Source: Pseudoxanthomonas sp. Root65
GTDB taxonomy: Bacteria; Pseudomonadota; Gammaproteobacteria; Xanthomonadales; Xanthomonadaceae
Direction: 5' to 3'
Assembly (NCBI RefSeq): GCF_001427635.1
Contig: NZ_LMHA01000003.1
Location: forward strand, 62,001-126,000
Length of the DNA: 64,000 nucleotides
Shown: positions 39,894-51,335 of the stretch, piece by piece
How the letters are laid out: the number at the start of each line of letters is the position of its first letter
Numbering within the stretch: the first letter of the stretch is position 1
Made by a program: the position numbers and the translations under genes
The notes under the pieces: model-generated
What the model was told of the DNA's origin: nothing
What the model saw: only the letters and a program-made list of their open reading frames with translations
Databases searched by the model: none

Positions 39894-41261
39894 ATGGCAG
39901 GCCATTCACACTACTCAGAGGGCTACGGCCCGGTCGGCCCCGCTCCCAAGGAGCACCAGGCCGTTTACACCACGCTGCACTTCGACAAGCCGTGGTCGTA
40001 CGAGAACTACCTGAAGACCGGTGGTTACGCCGCGCTGCGCAAGATCATCGAAGAGAAGATCCCGCCGGCCGACGTCGTCGAGATGGTCAAGCAGTCCGGC
40101 CTGCGCGGCCGTGGCGGTGCGGGCTTCCCGACCGGCCTGAAGTGGAGCTTCATGCCCAAGGGCGACATGCAGAAGTACATCCTCTGCAACTCCGACGAAT
40201 CCGAGCCGGGCACCGCCAAGGACCGCGACATCCTGCGCTACAACCCGCATGCGGTGATCGAGGGCATGGCAATCGCCTGCTACGCCACCGGTTCCACCGT
40301 GGGCTACAACTACCTGCGCGGCGAGTTCCACCACGAGCCGTTCGAGCACCTGGAAGAAGCCACCGCGGAAGCCTACAAGCACGGCTGGCTGGGCAAGAAC
40401 ATCCTCGGCTCCGGCATCGACATCGACCTGTACAACGCGCTGGGCGCGGGCGCCTACATATGCGGCGAAGAGACCGCGCTGATGGAGTCGCTGGAAGGCA
40501 AGAAGGGCCAGCCGCGCTTCAAGCCGCCGTTCCCGGCCAACTTCGGCCTGTACGGTAAGCCGACCACGATCAACAACACCGAGACCTACGCCTCGGTGCC
40601 GGCGATCCTGCGCAACGGCGCCGAGTGGTTCATGAATCTGGGCAAGCCCAACAACGGCGGCTGCAAGATCTTCTCGGTCTCCGGCCACGTCGCGCGTCCG
40701 GGCAACCACGAGATCCGCCTGGGCACACCGTTCGCCGAGTTGCTGGAACTGTGCGGCGGCATGCGCGAAGGCCGCACGATCAAGGGCGTCATCCCGGGCG
40801 GCTCCTCGATGCCGGTCCTGCCGGGCGAGGTGATGATGGGCCTGACGATGGATTACGACGCCATCCAGAAGGCCGGTTCCGGCCTGGGCTCGGGCGCCGT
40901 CATCGTGATGGACGACACCACCTGCATGGTGCGTGCCTGCCAGCGCATCGCGCGCTTCTACTACAAGGAAAGCTGCGGCCAGTGCACGCCGTGCCGCGAA
41001 GGCACCGGCTGGATGTACCGCATGCTGACCCGCATCGCCGAGCAGAAGGCCACGCTGGACGACCTGCACATGCTGAAGGCCGCGGCCGGCCAGATCGAAG
41101 GCCACACCATCTGCGCCTTCGGCGAAGCCGCCGCGTGGCCGGTGCAGGGGTTCCTGCGCCACTACTGGAACGAATTCGAATACGCGATCGTCAACAAGCG
41201 CTTCCTGGTCGACGACCAGCGCGCCGGCACGGTCATTGAAAGCAGCAAGGTGGCCGCATGA
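39894..41261 (+). CDS. nuoF: NADH-quinone oxidoreductase subunit F
   Basis: A 455-residue subunit with the NADH and FMN sites and cluster N3. NADH loop [19 protein letters not shown]-contacting [15 protein letters not shown], and the cluster motif [13 protein letters not shown] are present. The fourth cluster cysteine lies in [13 protein letters not shown]. Its stop overlaps the nuoG start (ATGA). Confidence 0.97.
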   Translation: MAGHSHYSEGYGPVGPAPKEHQAVYTTLHFDKPWSYENYLKTGGYAALRKIIEEKIPPADVVEMVKQSGLRGRGGAGFPTGLKWSFMPKGDMQKYILCNSDESEPGTAKDRDILRYNPHAVIEGMAIACYATGSTVGYNYLRGEFHHEPFEHLEEATAEAYKHGWLGKNILGSGIDIDLYNALGAGAYICGEETALMESLEGKKGQPRFKPPFPANFGLYGKPTTINNTETYASVPAILRNGAEWFMNLGKPNNGGCKIFSVSGHVARPGNHEIRLGTPFAELLELCGGMREGRTIKGVIPGGSSMPVLPGEVMMGLTMDYDAIQKAGSGLGSGAVIVMDDTTCMVRACQRIARFYYKESCGQCTPCREGTGWMYRMLTRIAEQKATLDDLHMLKAAAGQIEGHTICAFGEAAAWPVQGFLRHYWNEFEYAIVNKRFLVDDQRAGTVIESSKVAA

Positions 41262-43492
41262 GTGCGCAGCCCGTCAATCCCGGCCTGCCGCCGGACCACG
41301 TCACCGTCTTCATCGACGGCGTGGAGCTTGCGGCGCCGAAGGGTTCGATGATCATCCAGGCCGCCGACAAGGCGGGCATCCCGATTCCGCGCTTCTGCTA
41401 CCACGAGAAGCTGCCGATCGCCGCCAACTGCCGCATGTGCCTGGTGGAAGTGGAGAAGATGCCGAAGCCGGCGCCGGCCTGCGCCACGCCGGTGATGGAC
41501 GGCATGAAGATCGCCACGCGCAGCGACAAGGCGCTGAAGTCGCAGCGCAACGTGATGGAATTCCTGCTGATCAACCATCCGCTGGACTGCCCGATCTGCG
41601 ACCAGGGCGGCGAGTGCGAGCTGCAGGATCTGTCGCTGGGCTACGGCCGTTCGGTCAGCCGGTTCCAGGAACGCAAGCGCGTGGTGCCGGACGAGGACAT
41701 CGGTCCGCTGGTCGCCACCGAGATGACCCGCTGCATCCAGTGCACGCGCTGCGTGCGCTTCACCGCGGACGTCGCCGGCACCTACGAGCTGGGCGGCATG
41801 TACCGCGGCGAGAACCTGCAGATCGGCACCTACGACGGCAAGCCGCTCACCACCGAAATCTCCGGCAATGTCATCGACGTCTGCCCGGTGGGCGCGCTGA
41901 CCAACAAGGTGTTCCAGTTCCGCGCCCGTCCGTGGGAACTGATCGCGCGCGAATCCGTCGGCTTCCATGACGCGATGGGCTCCAACGTGTTCTACCACTC
42001 GCGCCGTGGCCAGGTGCTGCGCACCGTGCCGCGCGAGAACGAGTCGGTCAACGAGTGCTGGCTGTCCGACCGCGACCGTTATTCGCACCAGGGCCTCTAC
42101 GCCGACGACCGTGCGATGAAGCCGCTGCAGAAGATCGGCGGCGAGTGGCGCGAAGTGTCGTGGGCCGAAGGCCTGGCGGCCGCGGCCGAGATCCTGCGCG
42201 CCAACCGGGGCGACAGCCTGGGCGTGCTGGTGCATCCGGCGGTGTCGAACGAGGAGGGCGGCCTGCTGGCCAAGCTCGCCGACGGCCTGGGCACCGGCAA
42301 CCTGGACCACCGCATCAACAACCGCGACTTCTCCGATGGCGCGGTGGCCGAGCCGTTCGCGCTGCCGCTGGCGGAGATCGAGCAGGCCGATGTCATCGTG
42401 CTGTTCGGCACCAACATCCGCCACGAACTGCCGCTGCTGCACCAGCGTATCCGCAAGGCCGTCCGCAAGGGCGCCAAGGTGCATGTGGTCAATCCGGTCG
42501 ATTTCGACTTCGCTTTCAGCATCGCCGGCAAGCACATCGTGGCGCCGTCGAAGCTGGGCGCCGCGTTGAGCGACGCCGCGCTGCGTGAGGTCGCCAAAGC
42601 GGCCAACCGTGCCGTCGTGATCGTCGGTGGCATCGTCGAGAACCATCCGCAGGCGGCTTCGCTGCGCGCCGCCGCAGCGGACTATGCGTCCGCGGCCGGC
42701 GCGTCGCTGTGCCGCATCCCGCAAGGCGCCAATGCGGTGGGCCTGGCACGCCACGGCGTACTGCCGACCGGCCGCGACGTGGCCGGCATGTTCGCCGCGC
42801 CGCGCAACGCCTACGTCATCTACGGCATCGAGCCGGGCCTGGATTTCGCCGACACGCCGGCCGCAACGAAGGCGCTGGTATCGGCCAAGGTCGTGGCGTT
42901 CAGCCACTTCGCCTGCAAGTCCACGCGCGATGTGGCCGACGTGATCCTGCCGATCGGCCTGCTGCCGGAGATCGATGCCACGCTCACCAATCTCGATGGC
43001 AAGGAGCAGCGCACGCAGGCCGCCGGCAAGTTGCCGGGCGAAGCGCGCGAAGGCTGGAAAGTGCTGCGCGCCCTGGGTGGCGAGCTGCAGCTGGCCGGTT
43101 TCGAGTTCACCGATATCGCGGGTGTCCGTGCTGCCGTCGCCGGTGCAAAGTCGGTGGTCGTGGCGACATCCGACGCGCCGGCCAGCACGGCGGAAGGTCT
43201 GGAGCTGGCCGTCACCGCCGCGATCTACCGCACCGACGGCACCGTCCGTCGTGCCGAGGCGCTGCAGGCGCATCCGCTGAACGTGGGTGATCGCATCGTG
43301 ATGAATCCTGCGGATGCGCAGGCCGCCGGTGTCGCCGAAGGCCAGATGGCCAAGGTCGGCAACGGTCTGGGTACCGCCGCGTTGCCGGTGGTGGTGGACG
43401 CGCGTGTCGCCGCGGGCGCCGCCTGGATCGAGAGCGGCTACGGCGCCACGGCGCCGCTGGGTGCCGGACGTGTCACGGTGGTGAGCGCATGA
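41258..43492 (+). CDS. nuoG: NADH-quinone oxidoreductase subunit G
   Basis: A 744-residue subunit of the hydrophilic arm, shorter than the 908 residues of E. coli. The N-terminus has a 2Fe-2S ferredoxin domain ([20 protein letters not shown]), the His-Cys3 cluster ([15 protein letters not shown]) and a 4Fe-4S cluster ([11 protein letters not shown] ... CPVGALTNK). From about residue 220 on it is a molybdopterin-oxidoreductase-like domain that has lost cofactor binding. I do not see the extra E. coli N7 cysteine motif clearly. Overlaps nuoH by 4 bases. Confidence 0.95.
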   Translation: MSAQPVNPGLPPDHVTVFIDGVELAAPKGSMIIQAADKAGIPIPRFCYHEKLPIAANCRMCLVEVEKMPKPAPACATPVMDGMKIATRSDKALKSQRNVMEFLLINHPLDCPICDQGGECELQDLSLGYGRSVSRFQERKRVVPDEDIGPLVATEMTRCIQCTRCVRFTADVAGTYELGGMYRGENLQIGTYDGKPLTTEISGNVIDVCPVGALTNKVFQFRARPWELIARESVGFHDAMGSNVFYHSRRGQVLRTVPRENESVNECWLSDRDRYSHQGLYADDRAMKPLQKIGGEWREVSWAEGLAAAAEILRANRGDSLGVLVHPAVSNEEGGLLAKLADGLGTGNLDHRINNRDFSDGAVAEPFALPLAEIEQADVIVLFGTNIRHELPLLHQRIRKAVRKGAKVHVVNPVDFDFAFSIAGKHIVAPSKLGAALSDAALREVAKAANRAVVIVGGIVENHPQAASLRAAAADYASAAGASLCRIPQGANAVGLARHGVLPTGRDVAGMFAAPRNAYVIYGIEPGLDFADTPAATKALVSAKVVAFSHFACKSTRDVADVILPIGLLPEIDATLTNLDGKEQRTQAAGKLPGEAREGWKVLRALGGELQLAGFEFTDIAGVRAAVAGAKSVVVATSDAPASTAEGLELAVTAAIYRTDGTVRRAEALQAHPLNVGDRIVMNPADAQAAGVAEGQMAKVGNGLGTAALPVVVDARVAAGAAWIESGYGATAPLGAGRVTVVSA

Positions 43493-44580
43493 ACGAATTG
43501 CTGATCAACGCGGTCGGCCCGCTGCGCGAGTGGTTCTTCGGGCTGGGCGACATCGGCATGGTGCTGTGGATCGTGCTGAAGATTCTGGCGATCGCCATGC
43601 CGGTGATCATCTCGGTGGCGTTCTACGTGGTGTGGGAGCGCAAGCTTATCGGCTGGATGCACGTGCGCCACGGGCCGATGTACGTGGGCATGGGCATCTT
43701 CCAGGCCTTCGCCGACGTCTTCAAGCTGCTGTTCAAGGAAATCATCCAGCCTAGCAGCGCGCAGAAGACCATGTACATCCTGGCGCCGCTGATCACGCTG
43801 GCGCCGGCCTTCGCCGCGTGGGCGGTGGTGCCGTTCGACTATCAGCTGGTGTTGTCGAATGCCAACGCCGGCCTGCTGTACCTGCTGGCGATGACCTCGC
43901 TGGGCGTGTACGGCATCATCATCGCCGGCTGGGCGTCGAACTCGAAGTACGCCTTCCTCGGCGCGATGCGCTCGGCCGCGCAGGTCGTCAGCTACGAGAT
44001 CGCGATGGGCTTCGCGCTGGTCGGCGTGCTGATCGCCGCCGGCAGCCTCAACCTGACCGACATTGTGATGGCGCAGGCGGGCAACTCGGGCTTCTTCGAG
44101 TGGTTCTGGCTGCCGCTGTTCCCGTTGTTCATCGTCTACTGGGTGTCCGGCGTCGCCGAGACCAACCGTTCCCCGTTCGACGTGGTGGAAGGCGAGTCGG
44201 AAATCGTCGCCGGCCACATGGTGGAGTATTCGGGTGCGGCGTTCGCGCTGTTCTTCCTGGCCGAATACGCCAACATGATCCTGGTCAGCTTTCTGGTGTC
44301 GCTGTTCTTCCTGGGCGGCTGGCTCAGCCCGCTGCAGGGCTGGATCACCGCCGACGTGTCGCCCTGGATCAACTGGATCTGGACCGGCGGCTGGCCGTGG
44401 CTGCTGTTGAAGGTGCTGTTCTTCGCCAGCGCCTACATCTGGTTCCGTGCCAGCTTCCCGCGCTACCGCTACGACCAGATCATGCGGCTGGGCTGGAAGG
44501 TGTTCATTCCGCTGACCATCGCGTGGATCGCGGTGACGGCGTTGCTGGTGTTCTTCGGCGTGTTCGAGAAGGGTGTGTAA
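43489..44580 (+). CDS. nuoH: NADH-quinone oxidoreductase subunit H
   Basis: A 363-residue membrane subunit with about eight helices. It forms the quinone channel at the arm junction. Conserved stretches are [37 protein letters not shown] with its functional acidic residues, and [15 protein letters not shown] near the end. An ATGA overlap joins it to nuoG, and nuoI begins on the next base after its stop. Confidence 0.97.
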   Translation: MNELLINAVGPLREWFFGLGDIGMVLWIVLKILAIAMPVIISVAFYVVWERKLIGWMHVRHGPMYVGMGIFQAFADVFKLLFKEIIQPSSAQKTMYILAPLITLAPAFAAWAVVPFDYQLVLSNANAGLLYLLAMTSLGVYGIIIAGWASNSKYAFLGAMRSAAQVVSYEIAMGFALVGVLIAAGSLNLTDIVMAQAGNSGFFEWFWLPLFPLFIVYWVSGVAETNRSPFDVVEGESEIVAGHMVEYSGAAFALFFLAEYANMILVSFLVSLFFLGGWLSPLQGWITADVSPWINWIWTGGWPWLLLKVLFFASAYIWFRASFPRYRYDQIMRLGWKVFIPLTIAWIAVTALLVFFGVFEKGV

Positions 44581-45069
44581 ATGAACAAGGTTGTGCACTA
44601 CTTCAAGAGCCTGATGCTGCTGGAACTGATGCAGGGCCTGTGGCTGACGCTGAAGTACACCTTCAAGCCGAAGTACACGCTGATGTACCCGATGGAGAAG
44701 TTCCCGCAGTCGCCGCGCTTCCGTGGCCTGCATGCGCTGCGCCGTTATCCGAACGGCGAGGAGCGCTGCATCGCCTGCAAGCTGTGCGAGGCGGTGTGCC
44801 CGGCGCTGGCCATCACCATCGATTCGGCTCCGCGCGAGGACGGCACCCGCCGGACCACCCGCTACGACATCGACCTGTTCAAGTGCATCTACTGCGGCTT
44901 CTGCGAGGAGAGCTGTCCGGTGGATTCGATCGTGGAAACGCACGTGCTGGAGTACCACTTCGACAAGCGTGGCCAGAACATCGTCACCAAGCCGCAGCTG
45001 CTGGCGATCGGAGACCGGCTGGAAGCCGAGATCGCCGAGCGCCGCGCCGCCGACGCCGCCTTCCGCTGA
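44581..45069 (+). CDS. nuoI: NADH-quinone oxidoreductase subunit I
   Basis: A 162-residue ferredoxin-like subunit with two 4Fe-4S clusters (N6a, N6b). The motifs are [16 protein letters not shown] and [16 protein letters not shown]. The N-terminal amphipathic helix (about 5-30) anchors it to the membrane arm. ATG directly follows the nuoH TAA. It passes electrons on to NuoB. Confidence 0.97.
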   Translation: MNKVVHYFKSLMLLELMQGLWLTLKYTFKPKYTLMYPMEKFPQSPRFRGLHALRRYPNGEERCIACKLCEAVCPALAITIDSAPREDGTRRTTRYDIDLFKCIYCGFCEESCPVDSIVETHVLEYHFDKRGQNIVTKPQLLAIGDRLEAEIAERRAADAAFR

Positions 45070-45079
45070 GGTCCAAAGA

Positions 45080-45733
45080 ATGGATTGGGTCCTGATCAGT
45101 TTCTACGCCTTCGCCACCGTCGCGGTCGTCGCCGCCGGCGCGGTGATCAGCGTGCGCAACCCGGTGCATGCCGTGCTGTGCCTCATCCTGACGTTCTTCT
45201 CGGTGGCCTGCGTCTGGCTGCTGGTGGGCGCGGAATTCCTGGGTGTGGCCCTGATCCTCGTCTACGTGGGCGCGGTGATGGTGCTGTTCCTGTTCGTGGT
45301 GATGATGCTGGACATCGACGTCGCCGCCCTGCGCGAGGGCTGGGTGAAGTTCCTGCCCGTCGGCCTGCTGGTGGCGGTGGTGATGCTGGCGCAGATGCTG
45401 GTGCTGATCGGCATCAAGGCGAAGATGGCGGTGCCGTTCGCGGACAACGCCGCGTCGGCCGCGGCCGAGGTGTCCAACACAGCCTGGCTGGCGCGCACGC
45501 TGTTCACCGAGTTCCTGCTGCCGTTCGAATTCGCCGCCGTCATCCTGACCGTGGCCGTGGTGGCTGCCGTGATGCTGACGCTGCGCAAGCGCACCGGCAT
45601 CAAGACGCAGGACCCGGGCGAACAGTCGCGCGTGAAGGCGCGCGACCGCATCCGCATGGTGTCGATGCCGGCCGAGAAGCCGGTGCGCGAGACCCCGGCC
45701 AGTGCGCCGGCGGACGGGGAGGGTAAGGCATGA
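45080..45733 (+). CDS. nuoJ: NADH-quinone oxidoreductase subunit J
   Basis: A 217-residue membrane subunit with five helices. The conserved helix containing [23 protein letters not shown] is the flexible TM3 that links quinone chemistry to proton pumping (quoted in part: [15 protein letters not shown]). After about residue 172 there is a hydrophilic tail with alternating charges, longer than in E. coli. ATG at 45080; the longer frame upstream is a shadow of nuoI. Stop overlaps nuoK. Confidence 0.94.
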   Translation: MDWVLISFYAFATVAVVAAGAVISVRNPVHAVLCLILTFFSVACVWLLVGAEFLGVALILVYVGAVMVLFLFVVMMLDIDVAALREGWVKFLPVGLLVAVVMLAQMLVLIGIKAKMAVPFADNAASAAAEVSNTAWLARTLFTEFLLPFEFAAVILTVAVVAAVMLTLRKRTGIKTQDPGEQSRVKARDRIRMVSMPAEKPVRETPASAPADGEGKA

Positions 45734-46035
45734 TTTCCGTAGGCCACCTGCTGGCGCTCGGCGCCGTGCTGTTCTGCATCAGCCTGGCCGGCATCTTCCT
45801 CAACCGGAAGAACGTCATCGTGCTGCTGATGTCGATCGAACTGATGCTGCTGTCGGTGAACATCAACTTCGTCGCGTTCTCGCGCGAACTCGGCGACCCG
45901 GCCGGCCAGATCTTCGTCTTCTTCATCCTGACCGTGGCCGCCGCCGAGGCCGCGATCGGCCTGGCGATCCTGGTCACCCTGTTCCGCACCCGGCGCACGA
46001 TCAACGTGGCCGAAGTCGACACGCTCAAAGGCTGA
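45730..46035 (+). CDS. nuoK: NADH-quinone oxidoreductase subunit K
   Basis: A 101-residue, three-helix membrane subunit related to MrpC antiporter subunits. It has the buried glutamates of the family (in [17 protein letters not shown] and [13 protein letters not shown]), which form part of the proton path. ATGA overlap with nuoJ; nuoL follows after 7 bases. Confidence 0.96.
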   Translation: MISVGHLLALGAVLFCISLAGIFLNRKNVIVLLMSIELMLLSVNINFVAFSRELGDPAGQIFVFFILTVAAAEAAIGLAILVTLFRTRRTINVAEVDTLKG

Positions 46036-46042
46036 TGCACCG

Positions 46043-48292
46043 ATGACCGGTATGGAAGTCCTCCTCTCCAAGAACGTGCTGCTGGCCATCGTGCTGGCGC
46101 CGCTGCTGGGCAGCATCATCGCCGGCCTGTTCGGGCGCTTCGTCGGCCGTGCGGGCGCCCACACGGCGACCATCCTGGGCGTGGCGGTCAGCTGCGCGCT
46201 GTCGTGCTGGGTGCTGTACCAGTTGGTGGCACTGGGCGCGTCGCCGTTCAACGAGAACCTGTACACGTTCTTCGAGGTCGGCAACATCAGCGGCCACGTC
46301 GGTTTCATGATCGACAAGCTGACCGCGATGATGATGGTGGTGGTGACCTTCGTGTCGCTGCTGGTGCACCTGTACACCATCGGCTACATGCACGAGGATC
46401 CGGGCTACCAGCGCTTCTTCAGCTACATCTCGCTGTTCACCTTCAGCATGCTGATGCTGGTGATGAGCAACAACTTCCTGCAGCTGTTCTTCGGCTGGGA
46501 AGCGGTGGGCCTGGTGTCGTACCTGCTGATCGGCTTCTGGTTCAAGCGCCCCACGGCGATCTTCGCCAACATGAAGGCGTTCCTGGTCAATCGCGTGGGC
46601 GACTTCGGGTTCCTGCTCGGCATCGGCTGCGTGCTGCTGATGTTCGGCACGCTGGACTACGCCACCGTCTTCGCCAACGCCTCGCTGCTGGCCGGCAAGG
46701 CCATCCCGGTATGGTCCGGTGCGGTCACCCTGTTCGGCAACACCTTCCAGGTGTTCGACGAGCCGGTGATCTGGTCGATGGCCACGCTGACCTGCATCTG
46801 CCTGTTCATCGGTGCGATGGGCAAGTCGGCGCAGGTGCCGCTGCACGTATGGCTGCCGGATTCGATGGAAGGCCCCACGCCGATCTCGGCGCTGATCCAC
46901 GCCGCCACGATGGTGACCGCGGGCATCTTCATGGTGGCGCGCATGTCGCCGTTGTTCGAGTTGTCGCAGACGGCGCTGGACTTGGTGCTGTTCATCGGTG
47001 CGACCACCGCGCTGTTCACCGGCCTGATCGGCATCGTGCAGAACGACATCAAGCGCGTGGTCGCGTATTCCACGCTGTCGCAGCTGGGCTACATGACTGT
47101 GGCGCTGGGCGTGTCCGCGTACTCGGCGGCGGTGTTCCACCTGATGACGCACGCCTTCTTCAAGGCACTGCTGTTCCTGGCCGCCGGCAGCGTGATCATC
47201 GGCATGCACCACGAGCAGGACATGCGGAAGATGGGCGGCCTGCGCAAGTACATGCCCATCACCTGGATCACCAGCCTGATCGGCACGCTGGCGCTGGTCG
47301 GCACGCCGTTCTTCTCGGGCTTTTATTCGAAGGACATCATCATCGAGGCGGCGCACCATCATCAGGACGTCGCGCGCGAAGCCGCGCACGGCGCAGCCGA
47401 GATGGGGATGATGGCCGCGCAGCAGGGCGTGTCCAGCGATCCGAGCGCCTGGGTTGCCATCTACGGTTACTGGGCGGTGCTGCTGGGCGTGTTCATCACC
47501 AGTTTCTACAGTTTCCGTCTGCTGTACCTGACCTTCCATGGCAAGGAGCGCTTCCGTGACGCGCACGCCGACCATGGTCATGGCCATGACGCGCACCACG
47601 ATGCGGCGCATGACGACCATTCGCACGACGACCACGGTCACCACGGCGCCCATGAGCCGCACGAATCGCCGTGGGTGGTGACGGTGCCGCTGGTGCTGCT
47701 GGCGATCCCGTCGATCTTCATCGGCATGTTCACGGCGGGGCCGATGCTGTTCGGTACAAGCTGGAATGATGCGGAAGTCCTGGTGACGCCGTTCTTCCAA
47801 GGTGCGATCGACTTCATTCGCAACGATCCGACGCAGGCAGTGTCGTCGCGCGATACGGTGATGGCGCTGATTGGCCATTGGCATGGTGCGATCAAGTTCG
47901 CTCTGCACAGCTGGGAAACCAAGGCGCTGTGGCTTGCGTTCTCCGGCTTTGCGCTGGCGACGTTCCTGTACCTGTTCAAGCCAGAGCTTCCGGGCAAGAT
48001 CCGCCACAGCACGGTCGGCGCCTTCCTGACCAACATCCTGGACAAGAAGTACTGGGCCGACCACCTGTGGATCAACGGGTTTGCCGGCGGTGGCGTGAAG
48101 CTGGGCAAGGCCTCGCGCGCCTTCGATACGCACGTGATCGACGGCGCCGCGGTGAACGGCACGGCGAAGCTGGTCGATCTGGGCTCGCAACTGCTGCGCA
48201 AGACCCAGTCCGGCTACCTGTACCACTACGCGTTCGCGATGATCGTCGGCCTGATCCTGCTGCTGGGCGTCGTCATCAGGTTTTGGCAGTAA
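46043..48292 (+). CDS. nuoL: NADH-quinone oxidoreductase subunit L, with histidine-rich insert
   Basis: A 749-residue antiporter-like proton-pumping subunit at the far end of the membrane arm. The core region has LFFGWEAVGLVSYLLIGFW, GKSAQVPLHVWLPDSMEGPTP and LIHAATMVTAGIFM, and the long C-terminal amphipathic helix occupies the last 200 residues. It is longer than E. coli NuoL (613). Part of the excess is a loop at residues 508-540 with 14 histidines alternating with Asp, Gly and Ala, between two membrane helices. The first ATG is used; nuoM is 58 bases downstream. Confidence 0.95.
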   Translation: MTGMEVLLSKNVLLAIVLAPLLGSIIAGLFGRFVGRAGAHTATILGVAVSCALSCWVLYQLVALGASPFNENLYTFFEVGNISGHVGFMIDKLTAMMMVVVTFVSLLVHLYTIGYMHEDPGYQRFFSYISLFTFSMLMLVMSNNFLQLFFGWEAVGLVSYLLIGFWFKRPTAIFANMKAFLVNRVGDFGFLLGIGCVLLMFGTLDYATVFANASLLAGKAIPVWSGAVTLFGNTFQVFDEPVIWSMATLTCICLFIGAMGKSAQVPLHVWLPDSMEGPTPISALIHAATMVTAGIFMVARMSPLFELSQTALDLVLFIGATTALFTGLIGIVQNDIKRVVAYSTLSQLGYMTVALGVSAYSAAVFHLMTHAFFKALLFLAAGSVIIGMHHEQDMRKMGGLRKYMPITWITSLIGTLALVGTPFFSGFYSKDIIIEAAHHHQDVAREAAHGAAEMGMMAAQQGVSSDPSAWVAIYGYWAVLLGVFITSFYSFRLLYLTFHGKERFRDAHADHGHGHDAHHDAAHDDHSHDDHGHHGAHEPHESPWVVTVPLVLLAIPSIFIGMFTAGPMLFGTSWNDAEVLVTPFFQGAIDFIRNDPTQAVSSRDTVMALIGHWHGAIKFALHSWETKALWLAFSGFALATFLYLFKPELPGKIRHSTVGAFLTNILDKKYWADHLWINGFAGGGVKLGKASRAFDTHVIDGAAVNGTAKLVDLGSQLLRKTQSGYLYHYAFAMIVGLILLLGVVIRFWQ

Positions 48293-48350
48293 CGACCCGG
48301 CGCCGCCCCGTGCGGAGCGTCCTGGCGAAGAACTCAACGGATAACACAAC

Positions 48351-49862
48351 GTGTCGAACTGGCCCCTGCTTAGTGTTCTGATCTGGCTGCCCATCCTGGG
48401 CGGTGCGCTGGTGCTCGCCGTGGGCAATGCCCGGGCGGGTGCCGCCCGCTGGCTGGGTCTGGCGGTCGCGGTACTGACTTTCGTCTTCAGCATCGGCCTG
48501 CTGACCGGCTTCGACTACGCGAATCCGGGCCTGCAGTTCGTCGAGACGCGTGCGTGGATCCCGACCTTCGACATCCACTACAACCTCGGCGCCGACGGCA
48601 TCGCGGTGGCGCTGCTGCTGCTCAATACGCTGATCACCGTGCTGACGCTGGCGGGCGCATGGGGCTCAGTGAACAAGCGCGTGGCGCAGTACGTGGCCGC
48701 GTTCCTGATCCTGGAAGGCCTGACCAACGGCATCTTCGCCGCCAGCGACGCGGTGCTGTTCTACGTGTTCTTCGAGGCGATGCTGATCCCGATGTTCCTG
48801 ATCATCGGTGTCTGGGGCGGTCCGCGCCGCATCTACGCCTCGCTGAAGTTCTTCCTGTACACGTTCCTGGGCTCGGTGCTGATGCTGGTCGGCCTGGTGT
48901 ACCTGTACATCAAGGGCGGCAGCTTCCAACTGGCCGACCTGTACGCGATGCCGTTGAACGCGAAAGAGCAGACGTGGCTGTTCTTCGCCTTCCTGATCGC
49001 GTTCGCGGTCAAGATCCCGATGTTCCCGGTGCACACCTGGCTGCCGGACGCGCACGTGGAGGCGCCGACCGCCGGTTCGGTGATCCTGGCGGCGATCGCG
49101 CTGAAGATCGGCGGCTACGGCCTGCTGCGCTTCAGCCTGCCGATCGTGCCGGACGCCGGCCATGAGTGGGCGATGTTCGTCATCGTGCTGTCGCTGATCG
49201 CCGTGGTCTACGTGGGCCTGGTGGCGCTGGTGCAGGACGACATGAAGAAGCTGATCGCCTATTCGTCGGTCTCGCACATGGGCTTCGTCACCCTCGGCAT
49301 CTTCATCGCCTTCAGCCTGGTGCGCGACTACGGCAACCTGGATGGCGCGCGCCTGGGCCTGCAGGGCGCGATGGTGCAGATGATCAGCCACGGCTTCATC
49401 TCCGGCGCGATGTTCACCTGCGTCGGCGTGCTGTACGACCGCATGCACACCCGCATGATCAAGGACTACGGCGGCGTCATCAACACGATGCCGTGGTTCG
49501 GCGCCTTCTTCATCCTGTTCGGCATGGCCAACTCCGGCCTGCCGGGCACCAGCGGTTTCGTCGGCGAGTTCATGGTCATCCTGGCCAGCTTCCAGCAGCA
49601 CCCGCTGATCGCTTTCTTCGCCGCCACCACGCTGGTGATCGGCGCGGCCTACACGCTGTGGCTGGTCAAGCGGGTGATCCTGGGCGACGTGGCCAACGCG
49701 CATGTCGCGGAGTTGCAGGACGTGTCCCTGCGCGAGGCGCTGGTGCTCGGCGGTTTTGCGGTCTGCGTGCTGGCACTGGGCGTGTATCCCAAGCCGCTGA
49801 CGGACCTGATGGAGCCGTCGATCGCGCAACTGGCGATGCAGCTCGCCAACAGCAAGCTGTAA
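48351..49862 (+). CDS. nuoM: NADH-quinone oxidoreductase subunit M
   Basis: A 503-residue antiporter-like proton-pumping subunit with about 14 helices. Key motifs are FYVFFEAMLIPMFLIIGVWGG with the essential glutamate, KIPMFPVHTWLPDAHVEAPT with the essential lysine, and LIAYSSVSHMGFVTLG. GTG start at 48351. The 58-base gap from nuoL is the longest inside the operon and has no clear promoter. Confidence 0.96.
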   Translation: MSNWPLLSVLIWLPILGGALVLAVGNARAGAARWLGLAVAVLTFVFSIGLLTGFDYANPGLQFVETRAWIPTFDIHYNLGADGIAVALLLLNTLITVLTLAGAWGSVNKRVAQYVAAFLILEGLTNGIFAASDAVLFYVFFEAMLIPMFLIIGVWGGPRRIYASLKFFLYTFLGSVLMLVGLVYLYIKGGSFQLADLYAMPLNAKEQTWLFFAFLIAFAVKIPMFPVHTWLPDAHVEAPTAGSVILAAIALKIGGYGLLRFSLPIVPDAGHEWAMFVIVLSLIAVVYVGLVALVQDDMKKLIAYSSVSHMGFVTLGIFIAFSLVRDYGNLDGARLGLQGAMVQMISHGFISGAMFTCVGVLYDRMHTRMIKDYGGVINTMPWFGAFFILFGMANSGLPGTSGFVGEFMVILASFQQHPLIAFFAATTLVIGAAYTLWLVKRVILGDVANAHVAELQDVSLREALVLGGFAVCVLALGVYPKPLTDLMEPSIAQLAMQLANSKL

Positions 49863-49871
49863 GGAAGAACC

Positions 49872-51335
49872 ATGACGACGCCGATGCCCATCTCCGCCGC
49901 CGACCTGCAGCCGCTGCTGCCCGAACTGACCTTGATCGGTGGTGCGTTCGCGCTGCTGATGCTGGATCTGTTCCTCGACAACTCCCGTCGCATCATCACC
50001 CACACCCTGGCGCTGGTCGTCATGGCAGCCGTGGTGTGGATGCTGGCGACCGGCGTGGGCGGGCAGGGCAGCGTGTTCAGCGGCATGTTCGTGCGCGACA
50101 CGCTGGCCGATGTCAGCAAGGTGGTGATCGTCGCGATCAGCGCGCTGTCGCTGGTCTACGGCTGGCCCTACCTGCGTGAGCGCAACCTGTATCCGGGCGA
50201 GGCCCCGGTGCTGGTGATGTTCGCCACCGCCGGCATGATGATGATGGTGTCCGCTGGCAGCCTGGTGATGGTCTACCTGGGCCTGGAACTGCTGGCGCTG
50301 TGTTCGTATGCGCTCGTCGCGCTGAACCGCGACGACGGCCTGGCGACGGAAGGCGCGATGAAGTACATCGTGCTCGGCTCGTTGGCCTCGGGCCTGCTGC
50401 TCTACGGCATGTCTCTCGTGTACGGCGCGACCGGTTCGCTGCACCTGCCCGCGATTTTCGACGCTGCGGGTGCCGCGCTGGGCGGCAGCAGCGAGGCGCG
50501 CATGCTGTTGCTGACCGGCGTGGTGTTCATGGTGGCCGGCGTGGCATTCAAGCTGGGCGCGGCGCCGTTCCACATGTGGCTGCCTGACGTCTACCAGGGC
50601 GCACCGACGCCGGTGACACTGTTCATCAGCGCGGCGCCCAAGCTGGCCGCCTTCGGCATGGCGTTCCGCCTGCTGCAGGACGGCCTGGGCCCGGCGGCGG
50701 CGCAGTGGCAGTGGCTGCTGGCCGGCCTGGCGGCGGCGTCGCTGGTGATCGGCAACGTCATCGCCATCGCGCAGACCAACCTCAAGCGCATGCTGGCGTA
50801 CTCGACGGTGTCGCACGTCGGTTTCCTGCTGGTCGGCTTCGCCGGCGGCGGCGAAGTGGGCTATTCGGCGGCGCTGTTCTACGGGATCAGCTACGCCATC
50901 ATGTCGGCGGCGGCGTTCGGCGCGATCATCGTGCTGTCGCGGCAGGGGTTCGAGGCCGACAGGATCGACGACTTCAAGGGCCTGAACGCGCGCAACCCGT
51001 GGCAGGCCGGCCTGGTGCTGTGCGTGATGGCCTCGTTGGCCGGCGTGCCGCCGTTCCTGGGTTTCTGGGCCAAGCTGGTGGTGCTGGGCGCGGCCGTCAA
51101 CGGCGGGTTCCTGTGGCTGGCCATCGTCGGCGTGCTGTGCGCGGTGATCGGCGCGTTCTACTACCTGCGCGTGATCAAGGTGATGTACTTCGACGAGCCG
51201 GTGGGCGAGATTCCGCCCCCGCGTGCCGACCGCGTGGTGCCGGTGGTCTTCGGCGTCAACGCGCTGGCGCTGCTGGCGCTGGGCGTGGCGTGGAATCCGA
51301 TCATGGCGTGGTGCAAGCTGGCGTTCGCCGGCTGA
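49872..51335 (+). CDS. nuoN: NADH-quinone oxidoreductase subunit N
   Basis: A 487-residue antiporter-like proton-pumping subunit, last gene of the operon. It has YLGLELLALCSYALVAL, KLGAAPFHMWLPDVYQGAPTPVTLF with the functional lysine, and LAYSTVSHVGFLLVGF. About 14 helices. No strong terminator follows; the next recognised element is the promoter of the initiator tRNA. Confidence 0.96.
   Translation: MTTPMPISAADLQPLLPELTLIGGAFALLMLDLFLDNSRRIITHTLALVVMAAVVWMLATGVGGQGSVFSGMFVRDTLADVSKVVIVAISALSLVYGWPYLRERNLYPGEAPVLVMFATAGMMMMVSAGSLVMVYLGLELLALCSYALVALNRDDGLATEGAMKYIVLGSLASGLLLYGMSLVYGATGSLHLPAIFDAAGAALGGSSEARMLLLTGVVFMVAGVAFKLGAAPFHMWLPDVYQGAPTPVTLFISAAPKLAAFGMAFRLLQDGLGPAAAQWQWLLAGLAAASLVIGNVIAIAQTNLKRMLAYSTVSHVGFLLVGFAGGGEVGYSAALFYGISYAIMSAAAFGAIIVLSRQGFEADRIDDFKGLNARNPWQAGLVLCVMASLAGVPPFLGFWAKLVVLGAAVNGGFLWLAIVGVLCAVIGAFYYLRVIKVMYFDEPVGEIPPPRADRVVPVVFGVNALALLALGVAWNPIMAWCKLAFAG

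Noticed and set aside
47563..47664. Histidine-rich stretch as a frameshift or separate gene
   Set aside because: It is in frame with NuoL, flanked by normal NuoL sequence on both sides.
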